In this document: positions 11,501 to 23,878 of the stretch, piece after piece
How the letters are laid out: each line of letters begins with the position of its first letter
Position numbering within the stretch: position 1 is the stretch's first letter
NCBI GenBank assembly: GCA_001599595.1
Contig: BCHH01000019.1
Location: 188,411-252,410, forward strand
Length of the DNA stretch: 64,000 bases
Reading direction: 5' to 3'
Source of the DNA: Beverwykella pulmonaria
Taxonomy: Eukaryota > Ascomycota > Dothideomycetes > Pleosporales > Melanommataceae
Program-made: the position numbers and the translations under genes
The notes under the pieces: model-generated
Databases searched by the model: none
What the model saw: only the letters and a program-made list of their open reading frames with translations
What the model was told of the DNA's origin: nothing

Positions 11501-12692
11501 GCTGAAAAGTGCTCAATCTGATAGCTTGCTGATGAAGACTCTCGATGTTTGACCCTTGTTCTCGATGTAATACTGAACTCGAAAGAGCTTCCGCAATTCT
11601 TGTGGTGGCGTTTCTCGCACTAGTGAGCGTTTCTTGAACTTCTCTTTCGTGAGAAAGAGCTTGGGGCAGAGTTTCATCTTCCACTTGATGCGTGGTTGCT
11701 CCGATACCTGTCCCTGAACGACGACGACGTGATGGGGTTGGAGAACGGCTAACATTTTCTCGTTTACTGGGTGTAACTGGAGATTGAGTGTTTAAAAGCT
11801 GATCTGCATTAGGCAACTGTGGGGAGCCATGATCATTGTCCATACGCAAGGAATCGACACCACGGACGATGCTATCAGTCTTGCTCGATCTAGAACGGTT
11901 AATATCAACAGTAGATTGTGTTGGTGTAATATGGATAGAAGGAGTCGAGTTACTGCTGGAGGTATGTCGTTGATAGGAGGGATGCGAAGGCTCATCTGCT
12001 ACAGCGGCGGCTAAGGGAGTTGCAGAATTCAGCCTTAGATCCCGAAGTTTCCGAATTAAACTTTCACGCCTAGATCTTTGAACCAATGCCGATCCCTGAG
12101 TTGAGGCAGATAGTGTGTATTTTGTTGAAGTCGGGGTGCTATCTCTGCTGCTCGTTGCCGAAGTAGCATCTCTTTCCACAGAAGGCAAAGGCGTATAAGG
12201 GTCGTGGTCTAGATCAAATGAGAAAGCTGGGGAAGAGAGTCGCTCTCTAGAGAAAATGAACGATGGTGTAGATGGTGGGGTATGCACTGTAGTGGTTGAC
12301 GTTGTGCCACTCACAGAGCTGGCAATTTGGTTCGACCTTGTTGTCCGAGGGTTTTCAGAACCATCAGAGGCGAATGATACCCGATCTCCACTGGATGTGA
12401 ACGGTGGACTCGATGCCCGATTTCTACCAAATATGAATGGACTCGATGCCCGATCTCTACCAAATGCGAATGATGGTGTAGAAGATGGCGTATACTGTGG
12501 AGTACTTGACGTTGAACCACTCGAAATGCTTGTAGTCTGATTTGACATAGGTGACCGAAGGCTGTTAGGACGATTAAAAGAAAATGTCGGACTTGCTGCA
12601 TCCATTCCGCCGAAGGTAAATGATGGCGTTGAAGGAATAGAGCGTCTCGTATTTGATGTACTGCTCGGAGAGCTGGAATTTTCGGCCAGCAT
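8597..12692 (-). CDS. Large dynamin-like/SLIP-GC-type GTPase with long disordered N-terminus
   Basis: Eleven exons: 12692-11403, 11347-10887, 10827-10772, 10719-10538, 10460-10261, 10213-10187, 10138-9760, 9707-9626, 9576-9518, 9470-9248 and 9192-8597. The sum is 3555 bases with no frame breaks, giving 1184 residues. Residues 1 to about 400 are Ser/Thr/Pro-rich with repeated FGRxRASSP and STPSFxF units. Then come P-loop G1 (GDSGAGKSS), G3 (DLPG) and G4 (TKSD), a predicted coiled coil in exon 5, an IFCVSNKIYW segment, and a charged helical C-terminus. Order and motifs match the family of vertebrate nuclear GTPase SLIP-GC, which is expanded in fungi with unknown role. Two introns end in AAG acceptors (before 10827 and 10138). 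One exon is only 27 bases. Cellular function cannot be read from sequence. Confidence 0.88.
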
Positions 12693-13217
12693 TCCTGGTT
12701 TCGCTGAGCCTGCTCCAGAGGTTACTTGTATATGCTATTACCTACCTTGAAATTGCAGATGTAGTTAGTATGGTCAAAATTTGTACCTTTTTGATGATTA
12801 CAGCCGGGTCTAACGAAGCTCTGGATTGCAAGAGAAGGAGAAGAAGAACCCGAATGAGAGCAGAGAGCGATATGAGTTGACAGATGACAGATGATGTGAA
12901 AAAAAAGCATTGGGCGTGTGGGAGCTCTTGCGTTCTTCATATGCGAAGGAAGGTGCTAGGCACCTGGTTCGTTATCTGTGACAGTGTTGCGACCCGCGCA
13001 GGCAGGGTTGCGGCACAGTCCTGAGCAGGCCAATGACAGGCGAATAAATAATTACTCTGACAGCATCGTATAGTCTGGCGCGAGGCCGTGCACTGAAATC
13101 GTGAAATAGCCACTCATGATCAAGTTAGGAGTTGTGGAAGCCGAGGAATTGAATGCTCTGCGCATTTCGAATAGGTATTAGCGTCGTTGCTACCTGACTG
13201 TAGTCATCAATAGAACA
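12693..13217. other. Intergenic, 5' of the GTPase gene
   Basis: Promoter side of the large GTPase gene and 3' flank of the broken NLR-like gene. I see no gene. It contains a purine-rich stretch at about 12829-12850. Confidence 0.45.
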
Positions 13218-15835
13218 TTATTTACGGCTGAAATGGAATGGGAGGAGGTCCAAAGCGCGAGCAAGGTTACGTTGCGAAGCCAGTCGAGACGGGCGCGTCT
13301 CCGTCAACATAATCGCGTCGATCTTGACAACGTGCTCGAGCAGCTCAACAGCCTCTTTGATCTGGCCGTTCGCCTGGTAAGCTCTACCAAGCTCGTGCTG
13401 TGATGCCACGACTTGGATGCGTCTCAGCTAGCGTTGTTGCTTCAATTCTAACAACCTGCTCCATTACATCAACGGCCGTCTTCCAATGCCCACTTGAACG
13501 TTGATTCTGTGTTAGAAGGCGGTATAGAGGCACCAGACTAGGCCGCACCCGAGTGGGATCAACTACAGCTTCCTGAAACAGTTCTTGCAGAAGCCTCTCA
13601 AGCCTTGAGTTGTCCCGCATCCGCAATAGCTTCCAGCTACAGCTCCATGTCAGCACTAACATGTTCCTTTGGCAACCACATGATATGCTGCTTTTAGTCT
13701 TTTCATCCACATAGGACTGGATATGCGGTTGCATATAGCACTCTACGTCTTCATATATAGAAGATCCCCAAAAAGAAAGTGTAAGAACAGAGCCGGCTGC
13801 TATCCAGCTCTGCTCCTTAGCTTCTGGCTTTTGGCGATCCCTTGCCCAGGCGTGGGCCAGCGGATGCATAATTATTCCACTTGAATCATCTTGCTCAGTC
13901 CTAGTAATCAACGAGAGTGATTCCAGTAGGTAGGTAGCTTCTTTAAACCGGTATGCATCCCACTGATGACCTTTGACGTCTACAAATGCCGGAATCTGGG
14001 ACACATGCCAGCCATTCAAAACATTGACCCCATATTGGGAGACATCCCAAGAATAGAGATCTCCCAATCCAGTCTCAATCTCTGATTCTACATGAGCCGC
14101 CTGCTGTGAGCCGGCCCATGCTCTTTGGAAGACATCTAAGGAGAAGAAACTGAAGTGTAACACAGACATAATCCCGAGCAGTTGGAGTGCATCTTCAGAT
14201 AGAATTGCGGCAGATGCTTCGAAGGTTGTATATACGTCGCAGTAACGTGACTTTGCTTGCGCTGCCCGGAACTCGAGAAGTCTTATTCGCTGTTGCTGGA
14301 ATTCCTTTGGATAGGCGCTTAGACTGCAATGGCCTCTTGCAACGTATGCACCAGCTTGGATAAGTGCAAGGGTATGCGATCCTAGAAGATAGACTATGTT
14401 GTCTGCTGCTTCTGCGTGCGCTTCCCAATGGTCATTAGGGATGCGTGCTGCTTTGAGAAGAAGCTCTTGACAATCTTCTCGTCCGAGATTTGTGAGTACC
14501 TCCCATCCAGCAGTGGCAAAATTCTTTCAATCGGCGGGGCGCGAGGTCATAATAATGACTCCTTGCATGCTAGAGGGAAGGTACACTTGGTAATCGACGT
14601 CTGGATCGTCTGCATTGTCTAGGAAGAGCAGAATGGGGTTTTTTAAGTTGGCTAGCAGTCTGCATGCATCTTCGACGCAGTCAACATCCTGCCCGAGCAT
14701 TTTGGCAACGGCAACGAAGTCGGTCTTAGCAATATTCGGGCTGCTAACGTCGACCCAAAACACACCCCAGAACCTACATATATTAGCCCACATCCAGAGT
14801 ACGAGGAGGGATGGTGTACTCTTGTCGCATTTCGTTCGCAATTTTAAGGCAAATCTCACTCTTTCCTAGGCCTCCGAGCCCGGTGATGACAAAAACTTTC
14901 TGCCCTAGAATTTCTCTGCGTACAGCGTGCTTGACGCGTTCTACTTGCTTCGTACGCCCAGTGAAGAGGGTATTCATCGTGCGGTGTACTTTCCAATGCA
15001 CATGAGCGACCGAAGACTGGGCATGTGGAGTTTCCCGTTGTTCTTGAAAGTTGAACACACTTTGTGTGGTATTTGCTGATTCGCCGAGCGGGTGATTCCT
15101 TGAACGCTTGTGAATCTCTTCTCGCAGCCGACGGAATGCACTCTCTTTCCCCTCGCCATAGAGCGGCGGCATATGGACATCGAATATGCCCAGTAGAGAG
15201 TAAGCCGCATCCTCTTCGCGTTTCGTCTCACGAAATTTAGCCCATGAAAGTCGCTCATTCGCGCTAAATTTAGACAGAACACTCCCTTGAAGAGCCTGGA
15301 CCGGAATCTTTGTGATCTCGTGAACTTGTTGCTCCAACAACATCTTATCGCCGAGTAGCTTGCCCTCTAAAGAAAAGAACTCAACTAATGGCGGGACAAT
15401 AAGCTCTTGAAGTGTCCAACCACGGGTAAACCACCTGCTTTTCCGAAAAGCCAATTCCCACGGCAAGGACTGGCTGGCCGGATCGTGGCCACTTGTCGAA
15501 ACATCTGCTAGATACACGTAGCATCTAGTGGCATTACGGTACCAGCGAAACATCGAAATAATAACCTCTGAGAGCTCGACGTTATTCTTTTTGTCAATGC
15601 AGCAAGTGTCTACCCAGAAATGTTCTAGGCCATGGCGAGTAGCTTGCTCGCCACAAAATCAAACCTTTTTGTACCCAATCTTCACCTTCCCAGAGCCTTT
15701 CGTTATGTCTTCGAAGGTAACCTCCTCTTCATCATTTCCCCAAGTATGCGAGAGTATCGCGTAGGGGGGAATATTGTTGATAAGATCCTTGGTCAGACTG
15801 AGTTCTCCGTTGTTCTTGCGTTTCAGCAGGCGCAT
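13218..15835 (-). pseudogene. Broken HET / NB-ARC / TPR (fungal NLR-like) gene
   Basis: Reading from 15835: a HET domain (MRLLKRKNNGELSL, AILSHTWG, FWVDTCCIDKKNN, FTRGWTLQELI), an NB-ARC core with Walker A GLGGLGKSE and Walker B-like ILLFLDNAD, a helical winged region, then TPR units (ASQHELGRAYQANG). One genuine intron, about 14840-14795, restores MRQE-FWGVFWVDV. Three lesions interrupt the frame: TGA at 15661-15659 inside the HET domain, TGA at 14529-14527 after TSRPAD, and a net frameshift near 13408-13410, where the expected PSRLASQ motif lacks two bases. The TPR array stops after roughly two units, shorter than usual. Intact relatives act in heterokaryon incompatibility or immune-like cell death; this copy probably cannot make a full product. 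Sequence error or unrecognised splicing is less likely with three lesions. Confidence 0.85.
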
Positions 15836-16523
15836 TATCGAGGACGATGAGTGGCGCGGACAGGAGAAATAATGAGATAATTTAGGTGACAAACAGTAAA
15901 GAATGCGCTACAGCACATGGATTGATTAGGAACAATCCGAAGAATGTAGCTTCTATGCATAAGAGAGTCGGGTGGGATTAACGTCAGCCTGGCGGAGTGG
16001 TGCACTCGTGAATACCATATCCGAGTGGTGGCGCAGCCAGTGCGGACATGGTACCGGTAGTTACTGTAATTGTATTAAAAAGCTACTAAGAAACATTGGG
16101 TTTAGCGTGCGTCAAGCCCAATAGCTCCATCCTATGATTAATCGTCCGGAATGCGCGTAAAAGCCGGAGCCGATTCTGCAAGCGACTATATCAAAAGATC
16201 TCTTTGGAGAATTTGCCACTTTGAGGTCAAGTGTCTCTTTGTTTCCCACCAACTCTTTCTTACATCATCCTTCTTTTGTTATACGACCATTATCTTTGAG
16301 ACCATTCATTGTGGTCAAAGAACCACATTGACCATTTGAATTTCCACATATTCGCGCTTGTGCAACTTTGTATTGTGAAAATGCCTTTCTTATACTTAAA
16401 ACATTCCTTCCTAACACTATCGTACTATTCTCATGACACGTTTATCTTCGTTTCAATTCCCTCAATATCACTTCAACCAAACTTTGAAAAATTTCTAAAG
16501 CTTTTCCAAAATCTATACCTATC
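15836..16523. other. Divergent intergenic region
   Basis: Lies between the broken HET/NB-ARC gene and the secreted-protein gene. The right part is pyrimidine-rich, as expected for a fungal 5' leader. No gene seen. Confidence 0.45.
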
Positions 16524-17510
16524 ATGATTATTACAGTCTTTCCTGCAGCCCTACTTGCTGCCCAACTAGTTAGCGGAGCAGCTATCCGTCGCCTTGAGGA
16601 AGATGCAGCTGGTATTAGCACTGAACCCAACTGTACCCTGGTCACGGTCACTGACTACGTTACAGTTCCGCTAGCTGCCGTCACTACAGGCAAAGATGCC
16701 TTTACTACCAACGAAGAAGGTAAGACCATATTAAAGAGCGTCGTTTTTGTCACTCAAACGGACATCGTTACTGTTCCACCTTCATCTGTAGCTCCTGGGG
16801 CTTCTTCTGGGGTACAATCCTCTTATTTACCGAGCGCCTCCTCTGGATTGTCCGTAGTGTGCAGAGACCCCAACTCTGCACCCTATGTCAATCACAGCAC
16901 GATTGATATTTCTTCAACCTTCAAGGAACCGGAAGTGGCATCCGAAGTGACAGTTCCTTTGATATGCAGCTCTCAGGGTCCAGTTTATGGACCAGGGCCA
17001 GCAAGCTCAACCACTGTCGCTCCTTCCGCTGGTCCTATCACATCCAGCAAGGCTCCCGCCACTTTCTCGTATACTTCGCCACCATCTAGCGCTGTCGTTA
17101 CCAAAACATTTCACAGCTTTCCACCTCTCCTTTCACTCGTCCCAAAGACATCCCCACACGCTACCTCCCTCAAAGGCAGGACTTCACTGGACGGGTTCAT
17201 CTACCCACCTAGCACGCTCGTAAGGCAGAGCACGGCCGATATGCCCATTCAACAGTCTTCGACTGCAGTCGTCGTTCATCCAGTCTATCCCAGCTTCATC
17301 GAGACAGTCCTGCCACAAGAGGCCGAGGTCTCTAAGAAGAGCAAGAACCTAAATATTCATGGCCCCGGTATCCTTGTGCGAGAGGCTGAAGCTGACGGCG
17401 GAAAACCTACCACTAAGCCGAAGGAGAGCAGCAAGACGAAAACGGCGAAGCCCAATAGCGTTAGCAAAGGGGGATGGCCTTACCCTGAGCAAGACTGCCA
17501 TCTTCTTTGA
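16524..17510 (+). CDS. Secreted Ser/Thr/Pro-rich protein, function unknown
   Basis: A single open frame of 328 residues. The N-terminus (MIITVFPAALLAAQLVSGAA) is a good secretory signal peptide with likely cleavage after Ala about residue 20, followed by a dibasic RR. The mature part is rich in Ser, Thr, Pro and Val with two related segments, TVTDYVTVP and TQTDIVTVPP, and several Asn-x-Ser/Thr sites. Basic runs (KKSKN, then TKPKESSKTKTAKP) occur toward the C-terminus. I see no GPI-anchor tail: the end, YPEQDCHLL, is not hydrophobic. There are few cysteines, so it is not a typical small cysteine-rich effector. A cell-wall or surface glycoprotein is the best guess; no family recognised. Confidence 0.75.
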   Translation: MIITVFPAALLAAQLVSGAAIRRLEEDAAGISTEPNCTLVTVTDYVTVPLAAVTTGKDAFTTNEEGKTILKSVVFVTQTDIVTVPPSSVAPGASSGVQSSYLPSASSGLSVVCRDPNSAPYVNHSTIDISSTFKEPEVASEVTVPLICSSQGPVYGPGPASSTTVAPSAGPITSSKAPATFSYTSPPSSAVVTKTFHSFPPLLSLVPKTSPHATSLKGRTSLDGFIYPPSTLVRQSTADMPIQQSSTAVVVHPVYPSFIETVLPQEAEVSKKSKNLNIHGPGILVREAEADGGKPTTKPKESSKTKTAKPNSVSKGGWPYPEQDCHLL

Positions 17511-18897
17511 TTTGATTTTGCTGACTTTGCGAGTTGTTTAGGAGGAGCAGCAGTACGTTTACGACGCTGAAGGTCACGTTGATGCTTGTTGTGTTGACTA
17601 GGATGCCGTCAGTCATGCCGACACGCAGTTGTTAGTTGATGGGCTGGGAAGGGGTTGGCACGTATTTGAGGATGTGTGGATGTGAGATATGCTTTTTTTT
17701 TTGGCTTTGCTGGCAATGATGGAGTTTGTTGACTACTCCAAATTGGATTATGAATGGTTAGAATTGCTAGAATTGTATTACTATTATTATAATGTTATTT
17801 CGTAATTGATATGAGTGGTGAACCTGGCCATATGTGATTTCCTCTTTAAGACCAAGTTTCCGCAACCTTTAAATCTTGCGACAACGTCCGAGGCGACAAT
17901 CCCTCTTGCAGATACTTCCAAAACAATTACATACCCGAATACTCCTTTACGGTTGTCCAATTGTCCACTCCAGACTGTGCGAGTCCACCGTGTCTCATCT
18001 GCGGCCTGGAGCCTGCAGACAAAGCCTCATTGGACAAGGCCATTGATGACAAAGCCGTATGAGGACAAAGCGTGTCCAAATGCCTGTTTACCCATTCCAC
18101 TAGCCTTCTGATACGCTCCGAGTCCAACACAAGCATAGAAGAGTATCCAGCCTCCAATGAGGCCAAGCCGATACTCATGTTGTGAATCGTGCCTCGAGGG
18201 GCCCGAATGACCCGGTTTTGTCTTCTGGTGAGGAAGTGAGCGATTGGGTGAGGAATTGTGAGGGCAGCAGGTGTAAGTGGTGGGGAAATACTCGAGAGGG
18301 CAGCTGGCGTTAGCTGGTGTAGCTGGCGGACGGAGAGGCGTCGTCAAAATCGCCAAGTTAGTGATATTATTATTAGTGGAGCTTCGAAGACGCGATGATC
18401 AATGCGATGTCCATGACAGAGTCCGAGATATTCTAAGATGGCCAAATGGAAGTCGAACAAAGCTCTTTCTAAGGCATTTGAAGTTGTGGTAGCTGCTGCA
18501 TTGGGTCGGGGGATCATAGTCCCTGAGTAATCCCCGCGCCACTGTGCAATGCCATGTCCAGCTGCCATGCGGTGTGCAAAGTTTGTATCACGTCTCCGAT
18601 GCTCGGGGAGCGCGTCCTCTCGGTGGTGGCCGCTTGGTGGTTCGTGAGTGGTTCGGTCGGCGCTGTTTTCGGTTTTGCCGAGAAACGAGAAAAGTCGTTG
18701 ACCGCCTTCACTTTTTGCGGCCGCTCAACCAATCGGGGCTTCTCCGTCTACCATACAGCTCCCCTCGCCCCTCGACTCATAACGACCCCTCGGCCGCTTT
18801 AAAGGGAACATAAGGCCACCCCCAATCCATTCCAGCTGTCCTTTTCTCAGACGCTCCTGACTCCATTGACACAGAACCTGGGTAGAACTACAGAGCC
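17511..18897. other. Intergenic, 5' of ARO3-type gene
   Basis: No gene is supported. Open frames of up to about 109 codons, one with a hydrophobic stretch at about 18120-18180 on the minus strand, match nothing I know. The right end is the promoter of the DAHP synthase gene and contains a CCAAT box near 18728 and a TGACTCC motif at 18858-18864, one base off the Gcn4/CPC1 consensus. Confidence 0.45.
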
Positions 18898-20134
<1,237 letters not shown>

Positions 20135-22910
20135 GGTTTTCCTCATTTTTGCGGCGATCTGATCCAGGGTCATGGCATTGGGATGGGTCGGCGTTTCCGG
20201 AACGTAGATGAGGCGTCTATATCTGCCTTGCAGGACACATGCGTGCTATCATGCACGTGCTTCATCGCGCGTCACTGTGCGAGCCAAAACGACACGATAA
20301 TTTCTGTAATTTCAGTGATTGGCAAGCTTTCCCTCCTTTTCTGCGAGTCGTCCTGCAGGCCGAGGCTTTCCCGACATCCAACCAGTAGGCGTCTCCGGCT
20401 GCCGTTGTGCCTCCCCGGCTTTTCTTTGACTTCCCTCGACCGGTCAATCTACTCATTCCCCCCCCCCCCACACACACAACATATCTCACGCCCTGGAAGA
20501 TCCCCCAGATATCGCAAAGCCGCGGTGATACCACACTCCAACCTCGGCGAATACTCTCGTCGCACAGACAGCTGGCAGTGAAGAGGCACAGAACCTCTCC
20601 TCTGACCCAATGAGCGTGAACGGGTAAGGCTGAGTCAATCTCCACCGTTTGGTGCCACTCACTGAGCGGGCTCTCAAGCGAGCCAAGACATCTCGTCGCA
20701 GCCTTGCCGATTGTGGCTCTTCACTGTGTGGAAAAGTCGAGGAAAGAGAGTTAACGTGTCGTTACTCGTAAGGCAACTACCTACCCTACACCGCAGCTTA
20801 CGTCTGATTCCGTTCGGTTTATTCAATTCTCTCTTATGATTTGGCATGATGCGCTCCGTCCCTGGTCGGCAATTGTACCTCAAGTGGAACATGGTCTAAC
20901 AATGTGCAGGTCCACCAACTGCGTTAAACCTATCCATACCAACCTCGAAGATTCAAGAGATTTGTACGATTCCCTTTGTGGATAACGCCAAGGAGCGCTG
21001 ATCCAGCCTGATCGCCGCGTTATCGGCATGTGGAGAGCAACCTGCATATGGCCAAGGAGCTACCCAAACATGTTGCAGAAACAACCTTCTCAGCCTTGAG
21101 ACCCCTGTACACATCTTCAAAACTACCGCCTCTCACCACAAACTTCTCCAGCCCACAGAAAGCGCAAGGGCACAATTGCCTCGGGCCTCGATGAACTTCA
21201 CACTAGCCTACTGTTTTGACGTAATTTATGTCGCTACTTCTTCGTGCAGAATCCTAGAGGTTTCATCCCTTGTGCCTGCAGAGAGGCTTACATGCCGGTG
21301 AAGGGGTGCTGGAGCCGAGTCGATGTCTGGTGACTCCTGTTACCGCCCTCGTCTTGCATGCAACTACTGCTTCCTGTCGACTCAGTCCTCAGCCATCGAC
21401 AGCAGTCTCAACACAATTCCTCAAGGCTGAGTGTGCTTTTTTCTGCTGTAATGCTTCTCCAACGGCTCCTCAGGGAAATGTTTAAACGCCTCTGTCATTG
21501 GCCCAAAAAAAAATGACGACTCGGGTTCCTAATTCAATGAGCAGCAAATCAGTCGTGCTTAGTCCACTGTTCCGCATGTTACGTGATAGCGGCGCAACGG
21601 GCCGCTATTCGCCTCCTATCTTCACACGGATGGCTTCCGTCTTGCGGGTGCCCATCAGCTCGTGAAGCGCCTGGATTAACAATTCTGTCAGCCTTGTTTC
21701 ACGTATCTGATGGCTATCGACGATATGTCTATGGCTGCCGAGTACCGAGCCCAATACGCCGGTTCTCGGGCAACTTTGTTCATCCCACAAGAGTCACTTG
21801 CTCCCTTGTCCAGGTTGTGCCTGCCTGCATGTTAGGCAAAGGTTTAGATCAAAACTTGCGCCACAAACCAACGGCAAGATTACGCCCTGCAGTCACAGTA
21901 GCAGATGACCACCACTACCTTACTAGCAATCGACTGTGAAGGCCTTTCGGTGGCCTGTGTCAGAATACACTCATTTTTATCACTCCCATCCTCTGTCGTT
22001 CATTGCCATATGCAGCGACTCGCGTTCTAAAACAGATAGTTGACGAATACTTTTATTATGGACCCATTGAGGAGGCCCCAGCACCAAGCTGAGAGGCGTG
22101 CAACCGCAAATCTCCCTTGCTTCCGTACATGCGAGGATTGCGTCCTCCTCGTACCATTGGACCACAGCATTGACCGTCTAATGTAATGGCTTGGTTGTTC
22201 CTGCATATGTCCAACACGTAACTTCGTCTTAACACCATCGAGCTAGCCATGCAGGATGAAAGTGTGGGAAAGCCATTACTGCCGAGGCTTACCATGGTTA
22301 ATAGCACTGTCAAATCCGTTGCCTTGATAAGACGTGGGGGTGTCGACGAGGAAAGTAGGCTACCGCTGCGGCGGCTTCTCTGCATGATGGCTACCCTGCG
22401 ATCGCGCTCGCATGGAAACACTGCCCCATGATGTACTTCTGAGGCGCATGCCGATTTCCTACATATTCTTAGTGCCATGGGTTCTAAGTGCGCAACTGTC
22501 GGGCCGTTGTAGGTACATAATTTAGGTTCTGATACGCTACCCTTTCTGAACCAATTCACCGGGCACGGACACGCACGCACAGGACGCTCGTTTATCGGCC
22601 CAACAAGATCACGAGTTGTCGTGCTTGCCAAATATCATCTCCTCGAATTTAAACACCTTGTAGTCGGACGCATATTCCTTCATTTTAGTTGCTTCTATAC
22701 CTCTCACTCTTTATCCTCTTGCTGGGCAAGTGTTGGCACGTTCTTTCTACCATCATCCTTGACCATTACATGCCGTTCAGTCTTGTCGGTCGTTTACGCA
22801 TTCCTCATCTTTGGACTGCTCTACACCACAGTCGTCATTCCCTCCATTCCTAAGGAGCTGATCCTCCTTCCGCTCTCCAAAGCGCTAAGGCTGCCGCCCT
22901 CATCGGCACC
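20135..22910. other. Gene-poor 2.8 kb region
   Basis: No supported gene. Open frames are short or, like one of 191 codons on the minus strand at 22056-22631, lack any family motif and have an unlikely composition. There is a C tract followed by CA repeats at about 20459-20479, and a perfect TGAGTCA at 20631-20637. It may hold long untranslated leaders or a noncoding transcript. Confidence 0.4.
20459..20479. repeat. Poly-C and CA simple repeat
   Basis: An uninterrupted run of about a dozen C residues leads directly into several CA dinucleotides. It is low-complexity sequence in a noncoding area. Confidence 0.9.
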
Positions 22911-23878
22911 ATGGCTTCATATTCAGAACATTCCGATCTCGACTGCGAAAAATTCAACACTCGGATAAGCCATAATGCCCGAGAAGCTTCTCCCATACCG
23001 GGGCCAAATGGAAGGATTAATTCCGCGGATCTCCTTCACCTTGGGGGCCGTTTTGTGCAGGGCGACGACGGGGCGACAGGTGACATATACCCACCCGAAC
23101 TAGATATTAACGACGAAGACGACACCGACAGACGGCCTCAATCGCATTACCAGTCTATCCAGGATTCCAACGGGCTGTCACTGAGCCGTGGCGGTAGTCC
23201 TTCTCTTGCTTCGCTTAGCGGGTTGCCCACGACGCCGCGTACGCCCACACCCACCATCCCTCGAGCGCATCTCATTTCGTATCTTCAGCCTGACGACTTT
23301 CATTTCTCGTTCGGACGCTCAAATAATCGGAGCCGGAGTCCGCGTACGTACAGTTCTGGTACGTAGAGGGTCGCTCTTTAGTCCCAAGCTTTCTTCGCAT
23401 CAAATCAACGTTTGGTCTTTCAGGCTGGCTCCAGTTTGTGCTCACGTCTCTGGCGCTCAGCCATAACATCTGTCCATGGAAGTCCAGGTCAGGTATGAAG
23501 GCATAAAGAGGCATGTCGCCTCCGTACGTTGCTAGAGCGAAGTCACCCCGGTTGACCTCAATTCAATACATCTTCGCTCGCTATCATCCTCCATACATTG
23601 CAACCACATTAGCTAATCGCTCTCCAGGACAACACACAGCAAATTCCTCCTATACCACCGCTGTAGACTATCCTCAATCAAACACTACGGTGTCCACCAC
23701 CCACGACGATAACGACAACGGTGACCGCAGACCACATACACCATTCTTCACTCCCAGTCACACGCCTTCGCACCGCTCCTTGGGAACCGAAGAGAACGAT
23801 AGGGTTCAGGGGAGAGCTCCAGATTCGCCGCTTCCATGGAGCACCGTTCCTATGACGCGTGGGACGGACGCGACATAG
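22911..23878 (+). CDS. Hypothetical protein, tentative gene model
   Basis: The first exon (22911 to about 23358) encodes about 150 residues rich in Ser, Pro, Asp and Arg, with SGLPTTPRTPTPTIPRA in the middle. A good GTACGT donor follows. A candidate second exon after the TTTCAG at 23430-23435 begins GWLQFVLTSLALS, a possible membrane segment, and a third candidate exon ends at 23878 with a His/Thr/Ser-rich tail. No domain is recognised. The last join is uncertain because more than one phase stays open. It may be a nuclear-envelope or other membrane protein, but that is a guess. Confidence 0.35.

Noticed and set aside
17927..18356. Small minus-strand frames with a hydrophobic segment
   Set aside because: No continuous model or motif; probably chance frames.
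22056..22631. Minus-strand frame of 191 codons in the gene-poor region
   Set aside because: No start context, intron logic or family motif, and the Arg/Ser/Leu-rich composition looks like chance.
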